From Anodontia alba (lineage: Eukaryota > Mollusca > Bivalvia > Lucinida > Lucinidae), in the NCBI GenBank assembly GCA_964016985.1, contig OZ024828.1, positions 85,390,308 to 85,454,307 of the forward strand: DNA of 64,000 nt. The letters run 5' to 3'. A model generated the notes under the pieces. It ran no database searches and was not told where the DNA came from. It saw only the letters and a list, made by a program, of their open reading frames with translations. Positions 52,572 to 61,818 of the stretch are shown here, one piece after another. Position 1 is the stretch's first letter; the number at the start of each line of letters is the position of its first letter. Both the position numbers and the translations under genes were made by a program.

Positions 52572-52735
52572 AAGTTAACCGTTTGCATGCCAACAGACGA
52601 AATCACCAGATGATGAATACTGGTTATTTTTATCCTAAAATAGGTTTGACATTTTGTGCAAATCATTCCCTTAAGAAAGGAGACAATTCACATGACATGT
52701 CAAATCTCTTTTCAAGACAACAATGGAAAAAAATA
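52572..52735. mobile_element. M6 hairpin element
   Basis: TTAACCGTTTGCATGCC at the left; hairpin of TTTGACATTTTGTGCAAATC and GACAATTCACATGACATGTC. Confidence 0.7.
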
Positions 52736-52794
52736 TTCTAATGTACATGTCCTAATATTAAAATTCACATAGCTGCAAACAAGACTCTTTTTTT

Positions 52795-53340
52795 CTTTTC
52801 AACCAAAAAGCATTGATTTTTTTCTTAACTCTCCACCAAAACATACATTGTGGGTACCGTATTTACCCTATGTTTTCGGACAGACAGGCCTGAGCAAACA
52901 GTTTAGACCCAGATGAGACGCCGCAGAACGTGGCGTCTCATCTGGGTCTACACTGTTTGCCACTCATCCAGCAATTTTTAGACACAACATCGGGTAGTGA
53001 ATTGTACTGGTTCAAATTTTAGAACATATATGGTAAGGAGTTGAGGTGTCCGAATACTTAGGGTAAATACGGTACTCATTAAGCACCTCATTAAAGAAAA
53101 CTTATGTTGTGCATACTCATTAGAAAATATGTTTTGGGTATTCATTAGAAGTGCCTCATCATGATGATTCTAATGAGTACCCCATAACAACAGATGAGGT
53201 GCTGGTATCTTCCTTATTTCTTGATGAAAACATGTTGTGAGTACTCATTAGAAGTGCCTTGGTGAGGTGCATATGTTTACGACAAGAAATAAAAAAATTA
53301 TGTGGATAACCCCTCTTATCTGTAGCTATGTTACCCACAA
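52795..53340. mobile_element. M4 copies, one split by M3
   Basis: CAACCAAAAAGCATTGATTT and CATTGTGGGTAC (to 52857) continue after the inserted M3 as GTACTCATTAAGC. Further M4 pieces follow to 53340 (GGTATTCATTAGAAGTGCC; GATTCTAATGAGTACCCC; GAGTACTCATTAGAAGTGCC), so at least two M4 copies are overlaid. Confidence 0.75.
52858..53071. mobile_element. M3 element, complete, in a datable site
   Basis: CGTATTTACCCTATGTTTTC to ATACTTAGGGTAAATACG, 214 bp. Core hairpin about 52893-52962: GCAAACAGTTTAGACCCAG and GGGTCTACACTGTTTGCC around a perfect GACGCCGCAGAACGTGGCGTC stem-loop (shown in family terms). Flanked by GTAC on both sides, which occurs once in intact M4, so the duplication is GTAC or a part of it such as TA. 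Confidence 0.9.
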
Positions 53341-53604
53341 CATGTTTTTTAGGAGAAACAGAATACCCCTCTTATCTGGAACTATAAATTCAGGCGCAAC
53401 AAGGAAGCCATAGTGGATGAAATTACAGCAATTGTTCTGGAAATAGACACCAGAACCTGTTGTTTTTGTCGCACTATTATTATCTCGGCTGAACAAATGG
53501 ACAGAATTATTCTACATTTGTAGCGTGCATGACATATCACAGGCAGATGTTACTTTATTTACACTAAATATTCTATGCAGTGGACACCCAGATCGAACTG
53601 TTTG
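53341..53604. other. Unassigned, apparently unique
   Basis: No repeat recognised. No frame with a domain. Confidence 0.4.
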
Positions 53605-53875
53605 AACCTTTTAAGTGCTAATCATAACTGCAGACCAAATTTTGATTCTCTCTCTTTTTTTTTTTTTTTTTTATTATTATTATTATTATTTATTTTTATT
53701 GTATTTTTCCAAGAAAATAAGGCTTGGCATTTCATGTGAATTGTCTGCTTTGCAGACAATTCACATAATATATCAAGGCTTATTTTCTTGAAAATTATGC
53801 AAAAAAGCAAACAAAAAAAAAACAACCTAGAATGCCATCTGCTACAGTTTTGGTTCTCACTTTTAGGGTAAATGG
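53605..53875. mobile_element. M7 hairpin element
   Basis: TTTTAAGTGCTAATCATAAC at the left; long T-run and ATT repeats (53657-53690); hairpin TTTCATGTGAATTGTCTGC/GCAGACAATTCACAT; ATCTGCTACAGTTTTGG at the right. Confidence 0.8.
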
Positions 53876-54340
53876 TGCAAACTGATCATGGTCTGCACTG
53901 TTTAGCAATTCAGGCAGCACTTCTCAGACACATCACGGGTAGACAAATAGATTTGCTCCAATTTTTAAGGATATGAACAGCAATGCATTACTGTAAATAT
54001 CCTAAAATTTCGTACATCATAGTCTCTGATAAAATGGCACATGCAAACAATGCCCTAGAGGTGATAGTTAATTGGAAATTACATGTATGCAAGAACAATG
54101 CATTTAATACATCAAGAAAATTGTATCAAACAAAACTGTCCTTTAAAGCAATTCTAGCAAGCACCCACGTTTTCATGGAGAAGTAAAAAACTGGTCAAAG
54201 AAAAAAGGCTTTATAAGAAAAAACTGAAAAACTAATTCTACAGACTTTATGTAACCTGAATTCTTGTTTACTTTCCAATTTTGTCTGACATTTAGAAAAC
54301 CTAGTAATGTTTGAATAAATGATAAATTAATTATAAGCCA
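53876..54340. other. Mostly unassigned; M3 and M4 scraps
   Basis: GGTCTGCACTGTTTAGCAAT (about 53891-53910) and CATGGAGAAGTAAAAAACTG (about 54174-54193) are scraps of M3 and M4. The rest is unassigned. Confidence 0.4.
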
Positions 54341-54344
54341 ATCC

Positions 54345-54567
54345 TTAACTCTTTCCTCTCTTAGAGGTGACTTTTGTTGTCTGCTGATAACCTCTGCAAA
54401 CAATTTGGACCCATATCAGGCCTGACAAAATGTTGGGCCTGATCTGGATGCAAACTGTTTGACAGTCTGACGGTATTCCTGAAATTTTTTTGAAAAAGTT
54501 GATTTTAAAAAAAAAAATCACAGATGACAGAAAAGCGTACAAAATTACCCAGCATGCAAAGAGTTAA
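54345..54567. mobile_element. M8 hairpin element, inverted
   Basis: TTAACTCTTTCCTCTC at the left, CCCAGCATGCAAAGAGTTAA at the right. Core 54395-54462 around CAGGCCTGACAAAATGTTGG. Confidence 0.85.
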
Positions 54568-54606
54568 ATACTGCTGATAGTTTTAGGCTTCAAGAAGGAA
54601 AAGAAA

Positions 54607-56357
54607 ACAAGAGGGCCATGATGGCCCTGTAACGCTCACCTGAGCAACATAGCACTTTGAGAGCCTTATCTAGAACTGATCAAGGCAAACATTCTGATCA
54701 AAGTTCAAAATGATTATAACAAAGTTTTCTGCTGATTTGGCCCGGTGACCTAGTTTTTGATACCAAGTGACCCAGTTTCGAACATATCCTAGAACTCATC
54801 AAGACAAACATTTTGAGCAAGATTTGGCCCGGTGACCTAGTTTTTGACCCCAAGTGACCCAGTTTCAAACATATCCTAGAACTCATCAAGACAAACATTT
54901 TGAGCAAGATTCATGATAATTGCTTCAAAAATGTGACTGCTAGAGTGTTAACAAGGTTTTCTGCTGGTTTGGCCTGGTGACCTAGTTTTTAATACCACGT
55001 GACCCAGTTTCAATCCTGACCTAGAAATCATCAAGACAAACATTTTGAGCAAGATTCATGATTATTGCTTCAAAAATGTGACCGCTAGAGTGTTAACAAG
55101 GTTTTCTGCTGATCTGGCCCGGTGACCTAGTTTTTGACTCCAAGTGGTCCAGTTTCGAACTCGACCTATAAATCATCAAGACAAACATATTGAGCAAGAT
55201 TCATGATGATTGCTTCAAAAATGTGACTGCTAGAGTGTTAACAAGGGTTTCTGCTGATCTGGCCAGGTGACCTAGTTTTTGACCCTAGGTGACCCAGTTT
55301 TGAACTTGACCTAGAATTCATCAAGACAAACATAATGAGCAAGATTCATGATGATTGCTTCAAAAATGTGACCTCTAGAGTGTTAACAAGGTTTTCTGCT
55401 GATCTGGCCCGGTGACCTAGTTTTTGACCCCAAGTGACCCAGTTTCGAACTTGACCTAGAAATCATCAAGATAAACATATTGAGCAAGATTCATGATGAT
55501 TGCTTCAAAAATGTGACCGCTAGAGTGTTAACAAGGGTTTCTGCTGATCTGGCCAGGTGACCTAGTTTTTTACCCTAGGTGACCCAGTTTTGAACTTGAC
55601 TTAGAATTCATCAAGACAAACATAATGAGCAAGATTCATGATGATTGCTTTAAAAATGTGACCGCTAGAGTGTTAACAAGGTTTTCTGCTGATCTGGCCC
55701 GGTGACCTAGTTTTTGACCCCAAGTGCCCCAGTTTCGAACTTGACCTAGAAATCATCAAGACAAACATATTGAGCAACATTTATGATGATTGCTTCAAAA
55801 ATGTGACTGCTAGAGTGTTAACAAGGTTTTCTGCTGATCTGGCCAGGTGACCTAGTTTTTGACCCCAGGTCACTCAGTTTCGAACTTGACCTAGAAATCA
55901 TCAAGACAAATACATTGAGCAAGATTCATGATGATTGCTTCAAAAATGTGACCGCTAGAGTGTTAACAAGGTTTTCTGCTGATCTGGCCCGGTGACCTAG
56001 TTTTTGACCCCAGGTGACCCAGTTTCGAACTTGACCTAGATTTAATAGAGGCAAACATTTTGAGCAAGTTTCATCAAGATTGGGTCAAAACTATGACCTG
56101 TAGTGTGTTAACAAGTTTTTCCTTTGATTTGACCTGGTGACCTAGTTTTTGACCCCAAGTAACCCAGTATCGAACTTGACCTAGATTTCATAGAGGCAAA
56201 CATTCTGACCAAGTTTCATCAAGATTGGGTAAAAACTGTGACCTCTAGAGTGTTAACAAACTAATTGTTGACGACGAACGACGAACGACGGACGACGACG
56301 GACGACGGACATAGGGTGATGACAATAGCTCATCCTGAGCTTTTGCTCAGATGAGCT
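54607..56357 (+). mobile_element. HL-a element with about eleven 145-bp units
   Basis: Left end ACAAGAGGGCCATGATGGCC, left motif GCTCACCTGAGC (about 54637-54648), hairpin 56327-56357 (AGCTCATCCTGAGC against GCTCAGATGAGCT), then AATAAAA. The right-most two units are the TCATCAAGATTGGGTCAAAA variant as in 7419-9897. The linker is several GACGAACGACGGAC steps. One shortened unit near 54800-54840. No frame stays open. Confidence 0.85.
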
Positions 56358-56439
56358 AATAAAAGACTGCTGTTATCCATTCCGTCTGTGTGCCTGTTCT
56401 GTCTGTCTGTTCTGTTTTCCAACCTGATCAGTCTATCGT

Positions 56440-56560
56440 TTTTTCCCTAAATATTCAGTCAGACAAACCTAAATAATTATAAACATGTTAGACCGGATTC
56501 AAACTAATTTGTTCAAGGTCTCCACTGTTTGCTATTCAGTGCATTTTAGGGAGTGACCAT
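56440..56560. mobile_element. M3 scrap
   Basis: CCTAAATATTCAGTCAGACA and GGTCTCCACTGTTTGCTATT. Confidence 0.5.
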
Positions 56561-56659
56561 TTTTATGGGGCGAAGTGGGTGGGTCGGTGGGTGGGTGGAA
56601 TAAGACAAGTATCAGGGATGTTTTCTTTTTTCTCCACACAAAAACATATGCTGTGGGTA

Positions 56660-56757
56660 CCTAAAATTCAACTCTTCCAATATATATATATATATATATA
56701 TAATATATAATTGTGTGTGTGTTGAGGGTAGGGGTATTCAGTTTAAAATGGGTTAAA
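56660..56757. mobile_element. M2 right end with expanded TA tract
   Basis: AAATTCAACTCTTCCAATAT, a TA run (about 56678-56709), then GGTATTCAGTTTAAAATGGG and TTAA. In intact M2 the same place reads CCAATATATAG.GTGGGAG, so the microsatellite grew from the element's own ATATAT. Confidence 0.75.
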
Positions 56758-57130
56758 ACCTTACCAAACTTATCCTAAAACTATCTATTTTTGTATCTCG
56801 AATAAAAATGCTAGATGAGTAAAAAAAATTAGAGTAGACCCTGATCAGATGCTTCATTCTGCGGCATCTAATCTGAGTCTTCAATGTTGGCCCAGTTCGG
56901 CTCCGAGGTTATAAAACTTTTTTTTATGCTCAATCGAGTTGGCATTTTCATATTTATTAGCAGAGAAATTTTCATGTCTAGCTATTTTTAGTAAGAAAGA
57001 ATTTGCAATTATTACTAATTTAAGATTTATAAGCAGGACAAATTTCATCCTCAGCCGAGTCAAGCATGAAAAAAATTTATAACCTCGGGGCCAGACTGTC
57101 CAAATGGTAAATGTGGTAAATGGCTTGCGG
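56758..57130. mobile_element. M3 element split by M13
   Basis: The left piece 56758-56893 has TTACCAAACTTATCCTAAAA and a core with GTAGACCCTGATCAGATGC; the right piece from 57093 is ACTGTCCAAATGGTAAATG, the inverted M3 terminus. M13 lies between. Confidence 0.6.
56899..57092. mobile_element. M13 element nested in M3
   Basis: Inverted ends GGCTCCGAGGTTATAAAAC and TTTATAACCTCGGGGCC, subterminal TTTTTTATGCTCAATCGAG and GAGTCAAGCATGAAAAAAA. About 194 bp with no core hairpin. Only copy in the window. Confidence 0.75.
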
Positions 57131-57440
57131 TAACACTTCTACAGAGCTGACGATGCTTTGAGCAATGTGAACTGACTCAAGCTTGAAGACAAGAAATATG
57201 CCTAACGGCATTACGAACAGGTTTTCAAAAAGGTTAACCAAAAGGTAAACCTCGGACGTCAAGGGAATCAGTAAATAATGAAGAAAATGAGAGTTGTCCC
57301 TGACACGTGACATGCCTAATGGTCCGCCTTTTCATTCCTACCAAATATATATATATCCACTGAAGAAATAAGGTAACATATAACTTTGAAAAAGGTTAAT
57401 CAAAAGGTAAATCTGGGACGACGCCAGATGCCCACCCGGA
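57131..57440. other. Unassigned stretch
   Basis: AGGTTAACCAAAAGGTAAAC and AGGTTAATCAAAAGGTAAAT occur about 170 bp apart (57231, 57391), so it may be a two-unit repeat. Confidence 0.4.
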
Positions 57441-57454
57441 CATCGCTGTTTTAA

Positions 57455-57482
57455 AGGACAGGTTTTTGAAAAACCTGTCCAA
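57455..57482. repeat. Perfect short palindrome
   Basis: GGACAGGTTTTT directly followed by its reverse complement GAAAAACCTGTCC. Confidence 0.9.
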
Positions 57483-57525
57483 TAAATATGGTAAGGAGTT
57501 ACAAGGTCCAAATACATTTGAAAAA

Positions 57526-57762
57526 ACAAGACCTGTCGCCAGACAGCTCGCCTGATATTGCACATTTTGTTTCTGGAAAATTCTAAGTCCATGACCTTGA
57601 TTTTGACATGACTTGGGGGTGGGGGGATTGCACTGTGCAAAATTTTCATCGAACCAAATTGAATCAATTCGGTGATAAGGTTAAGAAATAATGAGGTCTT
57701 AAAAACTTAAATGAGAACTTTAACATTTTTTTTTAAATTCTTTTGACCTCAGTGTGTGTTGT

Positions 57763-57793
<31 letters not shown>

Positions 57794-58200
57794 GGGTTAG
57801 GATGGAACTGGGCAAAATTTTGGACCAATATGTATCATCATACCGGAGATGAATCAAATCAGTTAGGAAATAATGAGGTCTTAAAAACTTCAACGAAAAC
57901 TTTAACATTTAAATTCTAAGTCTGTGACCTCACGGTCACGGTCATGAGTGCTGATGGTGCTGATAAAAACATTTGACCAGTATCTATCACGATACCAAAT
58001 AGGAACTAAATCCATCATTTAGTGTAGAAGTAATGAGATCCTAAAAACTTTGAGGTAAAATTTTAACATGAAAATTCTAAGTCTGTGGCCTTGACCTTGA
58101 CATGACCTAGGGTGATGGGGATGGTACTGCACAAAATTTTGGACCAATATGTATCATCATACCAAAGGTGAATCAAATCGGTGATAAGATTGGGAAATAT
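57526..58200 (+). mobile_element. HL-d element, right end missing
   Basis: Left end ACAAGACCTGTC, left motif AGCTCGCCTGA. Units as in 34749-37649. 57961-58060 is the uninterrupted counterpart of the mariner target (CCAGTATCTATCACGATACC). The right end is lost in a T-run at 58200. Confidence 0.8.
57757..57798 (+). repeat. GT microsatellite fused to a G-run
   Basis: GTGTGTGTGTGTG followed by about 22 G. Lies where HL-d otherwise has GACCTCAA..AGG. Confidence 0.95.
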
Positions 58201-58217
58201 TTTTTTTTTTTTAGGTT

Positions 58218-58393
58218 TTTGTGGTGATACGGTTTTTGTCAGGCTATGTGATTTAGATTGTCAGGCTATGTGATTTAGATATTCCTAAAGACAAATGGCT
58301 GAACTATCTGCAAACAGTAGAGATCCTGATCTGATATGGGTCTGCACTGTTTGCCATTTATCTTCTGAGGGTCTTCTGACTAAAATGGGTTAA
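58218..58393. mobile_element. M2 right two-thirds with a 25-bp duplication
   Basis: TTGTCAGGCTATGTGATTTA occurs twice (58235, 58259). The core is shortened to GTAGAGATCCTGATCTG..; right end ACTAAAATGGGTTAA. Confidence 0.75.
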
Positions 58394-58564
58394 GCCCTAT
58401 GCAAATGTCCTTTTTAAACTTTTTAATATTATTCCTCAGAGAAAGCCAAGCAGACAATTCACATGGAATACCAAGACTTTTTTTCTCAAAAAAAACCCCA
58501 AAAAACACACACAAAAAATCAAAATACTGTCTGCTGCAGTTGTTATTAGCTCTTCATGGATTAA
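58390..58564. mobile_element. M7 hairpin element
   Basis: TTAAGCCCTATGCAAATG at the left; AAGCAGACAATTCACATGG; CTGCTGCAGTTGTTATTAGC and GGATTAA at the right. Shares its TTAA with the preceding M2 end. Confidence 0.75.
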
Positions 58565-58754
58565 TGGTAGAAATATTTACTGACCATTAGATCACACTGG
58601 ACAGTACTGAAAGTTCAATGCAAAGTATGTCATGGTCAGGGTAAACATATGTTAATAGTTTAAAATAAAGTTTGTTTATTAAACACTTGTCCCAATAGCC
58701 ATAAGTGACCGGTGACCTGATAAGAGAGCATAAGCAGTAGTGTGAACTGAATTG
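58565..58754. other. Unassigned stretch
   Basis: Nothing recognised. Confidence 0.4.
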
Positions 58755-58965
58755 TTAACCATTGTCCTGCTGAACACAGATATACCCTGTCTTTGCAAAC
58801 AGTGCAGATCCTGATCAGTTGGCTTCTGAAGCCAACTGATCTGGATCTGCACTGTTTGCCATTAAGTAAGTGATTTTATAGCAACAATCTGGATCAAGTA
58901 ATCTGATTGGCTGAAAATTAGAAGTGGGTGTGGCATGTTAATTTATTCAGCAGGACAAGGGTTAA
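58755..58965. mobile_element. M1 hairpin element, complete
   Basis: TTAACCATTGTCCTGCTGAA to CAGCAGGACAAGGGTTAA; stem with short loop TTGGCTTCTGAAGCCAA. Confidence 0.9.
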
Positions 58966-58974
58966 ACAATATTC

Positions 58975-59515
58975 ACCCTAACACTTTGCATGCTGGGAAA
59001 AAATTTCAGTAGAAAACATTTTGAAATATTTTATTTTTTCTTGGAAATAGGATTGGAGACAATTAGCATTAGTGTCAGATCCTGTTTTCTAGGAATAAGA
59101 AAAAACATCACCAGTTTGTTGTCTGCTGAATTTGCCCATAGCATGACAAGTGATAAATAGTCCGACACTGCAATCTTTTCTCTGCCCACAAAGTAAAAAA
59201 TTCAGCAGCAACATTTTGAAACATTTTTTTCTGATTCTTTCCAGAAAATAAGCTTTGACATTTCATAGGCTTTGCCATTTACTCGTAAGTATTCAGACAT
59301 GCTCTGTCCACAAGGTAAAAATTTCAGCAGACAACATTTTGAAATATTTTTTCCTTATTTTTCCCAGAAAGTAGGCTTTGACATTTCATGCATAAGGAGA
59401 CAATTTGCAAGAATTTACAAGAAAATATTGAATCCTATTATCTGGGAAAAATAAGAAAAAATATCGCCAATTTGTTGTCTGCAGAATTTGCCCAAAGATT
59501 GGTACAGGTTAACAC
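58975..59515. mobile_element. Two or three M6 copies, overlapping
   Basis: 58975-59160 is one copy (CACTTTGCATGCTGGG; GTTGTCTGCTGAATTTGCCC). 59165-59515 repeats the left arm twice (CAGCAGCAACATTTTGAAAC; CAGCAGACAACATTTTGAAA) before GTTGTCTGCAGAATTTGCCC and GGTTAAC. Confidence 0.78.
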
Positions 59516-59584
59516 CCTATAATCTTTGAATAAGTCCATTTTGCTACCTGTTATGAAAATATCAAAACTTTTTGGGTGAAAAAT

Positions 59585-59864
59585 TGACTGAAGAGGTTTT
59601 ACTGCCAAGTCAACCCATTAAGGTCATGTAGAGCCAGTCATTTTATCTAACCACACTTTTCCTGGGCAGGCTTAGTCCTCTAAGTGGCTAATCTGAATAT
59701 TTGCCCACATTTTTTTTTTGCCAGAAATTGACAACTGCCCTTCTTGAATCAGCAGAAGGGCAAGAATGAACGTAGAAAATCTCATGATCAATCTCTACGA
59801 AAGAATGTTGCTGGACCCAGTGGGGATCAAACTCACAACTCTGACTGAGCCACAGGGGCCTGCT
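59585..59864 (-). mobile_element. SINE-1 copy
   Basis: Tail complement GAGGTTTTACTGCCAAGTCA at the left; head short at the right (complement of GACTGAGCCACAGGGGCC) with part of the anticodon-arm region deleted. Confidence 0.8.
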
Positions 59865-59945
59865 TTGGCATGAAAAAAATGCCTTATTCTGGAGCTCTGC
59901 CTAGGTTTTAGTAGTCCAATAGGCAACATTTTTTGCCTTTTGTTT
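59865..59945. mobile_element. M4 right-end scrap
   Basis: GCATGAAAAAAATGCCTTA and TTCTGGAGCTC. Confidence 0.5.
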
Positions 59946-60244
59946 GTGTTGAGGTTTTACGGCCCAGTCAACCCAATGGGGTCATGTCGAGCGCGGTCAG
60001 TTTACCTAACCACACATTTACTGGGCAGGCATAGTCCTCTAAGCGGTTAACCAGTATTGTGCACATTCTTTCGCCAGAAACTGACAACTGCCCTTCTTGA
60101 ATCAGCGGAAGGGAGAGAATGACCGTAGAAAATATTTCATGATCAATCTCCACGAAAGAATATTGCCGACCTCGACAGGGGTTGAACCCGCGACCTCCTG
60201 GTTTCCAGTTGGACGGCGCATCCAAATGAGCCACCGAGGCCGGT
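59946..60244 (-). mobile_element. SINE-1 copy, near full length
   Basis: Tail complement GTGTTGAGGTTTTACGGCCC at the left. Head on the minus strand: GGCTCATTTGG A-box region and GGGTTCAACCCC B-box. Very similar to 1556-1868. CAACATTTTTTGCC and TAACACTTTTTACC at the edges look like a decayed duplication. Confidence 0.88.
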
Positions 60245-60571
60245 AACACTTTTTACCAGAAATGGATCATGCATATATCATAAAAGTTTGTCCAAATATG
60301 ACCTTGAGCTTAGAATTTGAACTTTAAGACATATCAACCCAAGGACAGCATAGCTCTAGATAAAACTAAAGAGGAGTACTGTACGTTACTGTGATAAATT
60401 AAAGCAAATCTTATGGGTTCTCATTTGAACTGTCTCACTGAGGCAAACAGAATGAGTTCAAGAATTTTTTTTTTTTTTAAGAAAAGCAAAAAAGCGATTG
60501 TTTTTTTATAGAAAAACACCAAATCTGAAGATATCGGTCAGTACTACTGTATTTATAATATATTCCTGCTA
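60245..60571. other. Unassigned stretch
   Basis: TATGACCTTGAGCTTAGAAT near 60297 recalls HL interiors, but no ends are present. No gene. Confidence 0.4.
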
Positions 60572-60768
60572 TTAAAGTAAAAATTTCATCAGCCGACAAT
60601 TTGAAATGTTTTTCTTCTATTTCTCAGAAAATAGGCTTTGGCATTTCATGCACATTGTCTCCTGAGGAGACAATTTGCATGAAATGTCAGAGCCTATTTA
60701 AGGAAAATATAAAGAAGATATCAACAGTTTGTTGTCTGCTGAATTGGCCCAGAGACTGCTAAACGATA
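60572..60768. mobile_element. M6 hairpin element
   Basis: Hairpin about 60635-60700: TTTGGCATTTCATGCACATT..GTCTCCTGAGGAGAC..AATTTGCATGAAATGTC. Right CTGCTGAATTGGCCC. Confidence 0.82.
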
Positions 60769-61040
60769 TATTAAGCAATTACTTTAGGGTCAACAAACCT
60801 TTAATACTTCAGCCAATCTATAAAGCACCGGACCAGGTGGAGATATTGCAGTAAGGCAAGGACTTTCCCTAATTTGCTCAGGTGTTGAAGACTAGATTTC
60901 AGAAATTACTATATACAATTTTTTATTACATATTCGGGTAGCCAATGTCTGAATCATAGCAGAAAGGAAAATTTATGCGTCTAGCTTCATATTATGGGGA
61001 GATAATTCAGTTCTGTTCACTTCACCTCAAAACTGATAAA
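60769..61040. other. Unassigned stretch
   Basis: Nothing recognised. Confidence 0.4.
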
Positions 61041-61290
61041 CTGTGGGTAATTTGTGTCATCTCCCAGAGAAAGGGAGAAGAGAGATAGAAAAGATAGTAG
61101 ATGAGAGAGAGGGACAGGGGGAGAAAGAGAGAAATGTATGAAAGTGAAGAAACAGAAATAAAAACATTCCCCCTCTACCCTTACCTGCTGCAAGGATAGC
61201 AGGCCTTGCCCAACTGTAAGCCAATATCAGCTGGACCCCCCAGTGACGCAAGATACATGACATCTTTGCTCCCCACCCCCACACACACAC
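61041..61290 (-). mobile_element. SINE-2 copy, tail truncated
   Basis: GTGTCATCTCCCAGAGAAAG to CAACTGTAAGCCAATATCAG and ACACACACACC. Lacks the CCCCAACACAA tail. Confidence 0.82.
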
Positions 61291-61600
61291 CTAAAAAAAA
61301 TCCAGAATTAATACAATGTTCAAAACGATGGGAATTACATTTAGCTACCTTCCTTTTTGGCAAATATTTCTTGCATCAGAATTACATGAACACAATGCTG
61401 ATGGAAATAATGGTTAAATAAATACAGTCAGTGTGCAAGTCTGGTATATCTGACTTGAATTTTCTTCCTAATTTCCAGTTAAAATGCAAAATTGAATGTG
61501 TTTCATAAATGTTGCTATAAAAATATTCGCCCCCCCCCCCCTCCCCCCCCCACCCCCCTTTCCCCAAGACCCAAATTCCCATTCATATATATTAAATATT
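61291..61600. other. Unassigned, with the C-rich run
   Basis: No gene. Two overlapping open frames around the C-run encode low-complexity Pro or Gly and are not credible. Confidence 0.4.
61529..61562. repeat. C-rich run
   Basis: Two runs of eight to ten C separated by T or CA, with ACCCCCCTTTCCCC; i-motif or G4-prone on the other strand. Confidence 0.9.
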
Positions 61601-61609
61601 GCATAAGTA

Positions 61610-61800
61610 TATCAGGGAAATATCTCCACCAAAGTGCATATAAGAAAAATATCAGCATGGTGGACTGTTTGGTGATAATTATTTCTCCATCAAACTGTAT
61701 ATTGTGGGTAGTCATTCATTAGAAGTGCCTCTGTAATGAGTATACCCATAATGTACATATTTTATGGAGAACTGGGGAAAATTATCTCAGAACTAGAGCT
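61610..61800. mobile_element. M4 hairpin element, decayed
   Basis: TATTGTGGGTAGTCATTCATT and GTAATGAGTATACCCATAAT, TTTATGGAGAACTGGGG; TCTCAGAACTAGAGC at the right. Confidence 0.65.
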
Positions 61801-61818
61801 GTTTTTAACAAAAAAAAA

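Noticed and set aside
13735..58965. Regularly spaced hairpins read as a CRISPR array
   Set aside because: Spacing is irregular, each hairpin lies inside a TIR-bearing element, and the genome is eukaryotic.
723..60244. tRNA genes at the SINE-1 and SINE-3 heads
   Set aside because: A and B boxes are present but the acceptor stems do not close and the sequence continues into SINE bodies with LINE-type tails; they are tRNA-derived, not tRNA genes.
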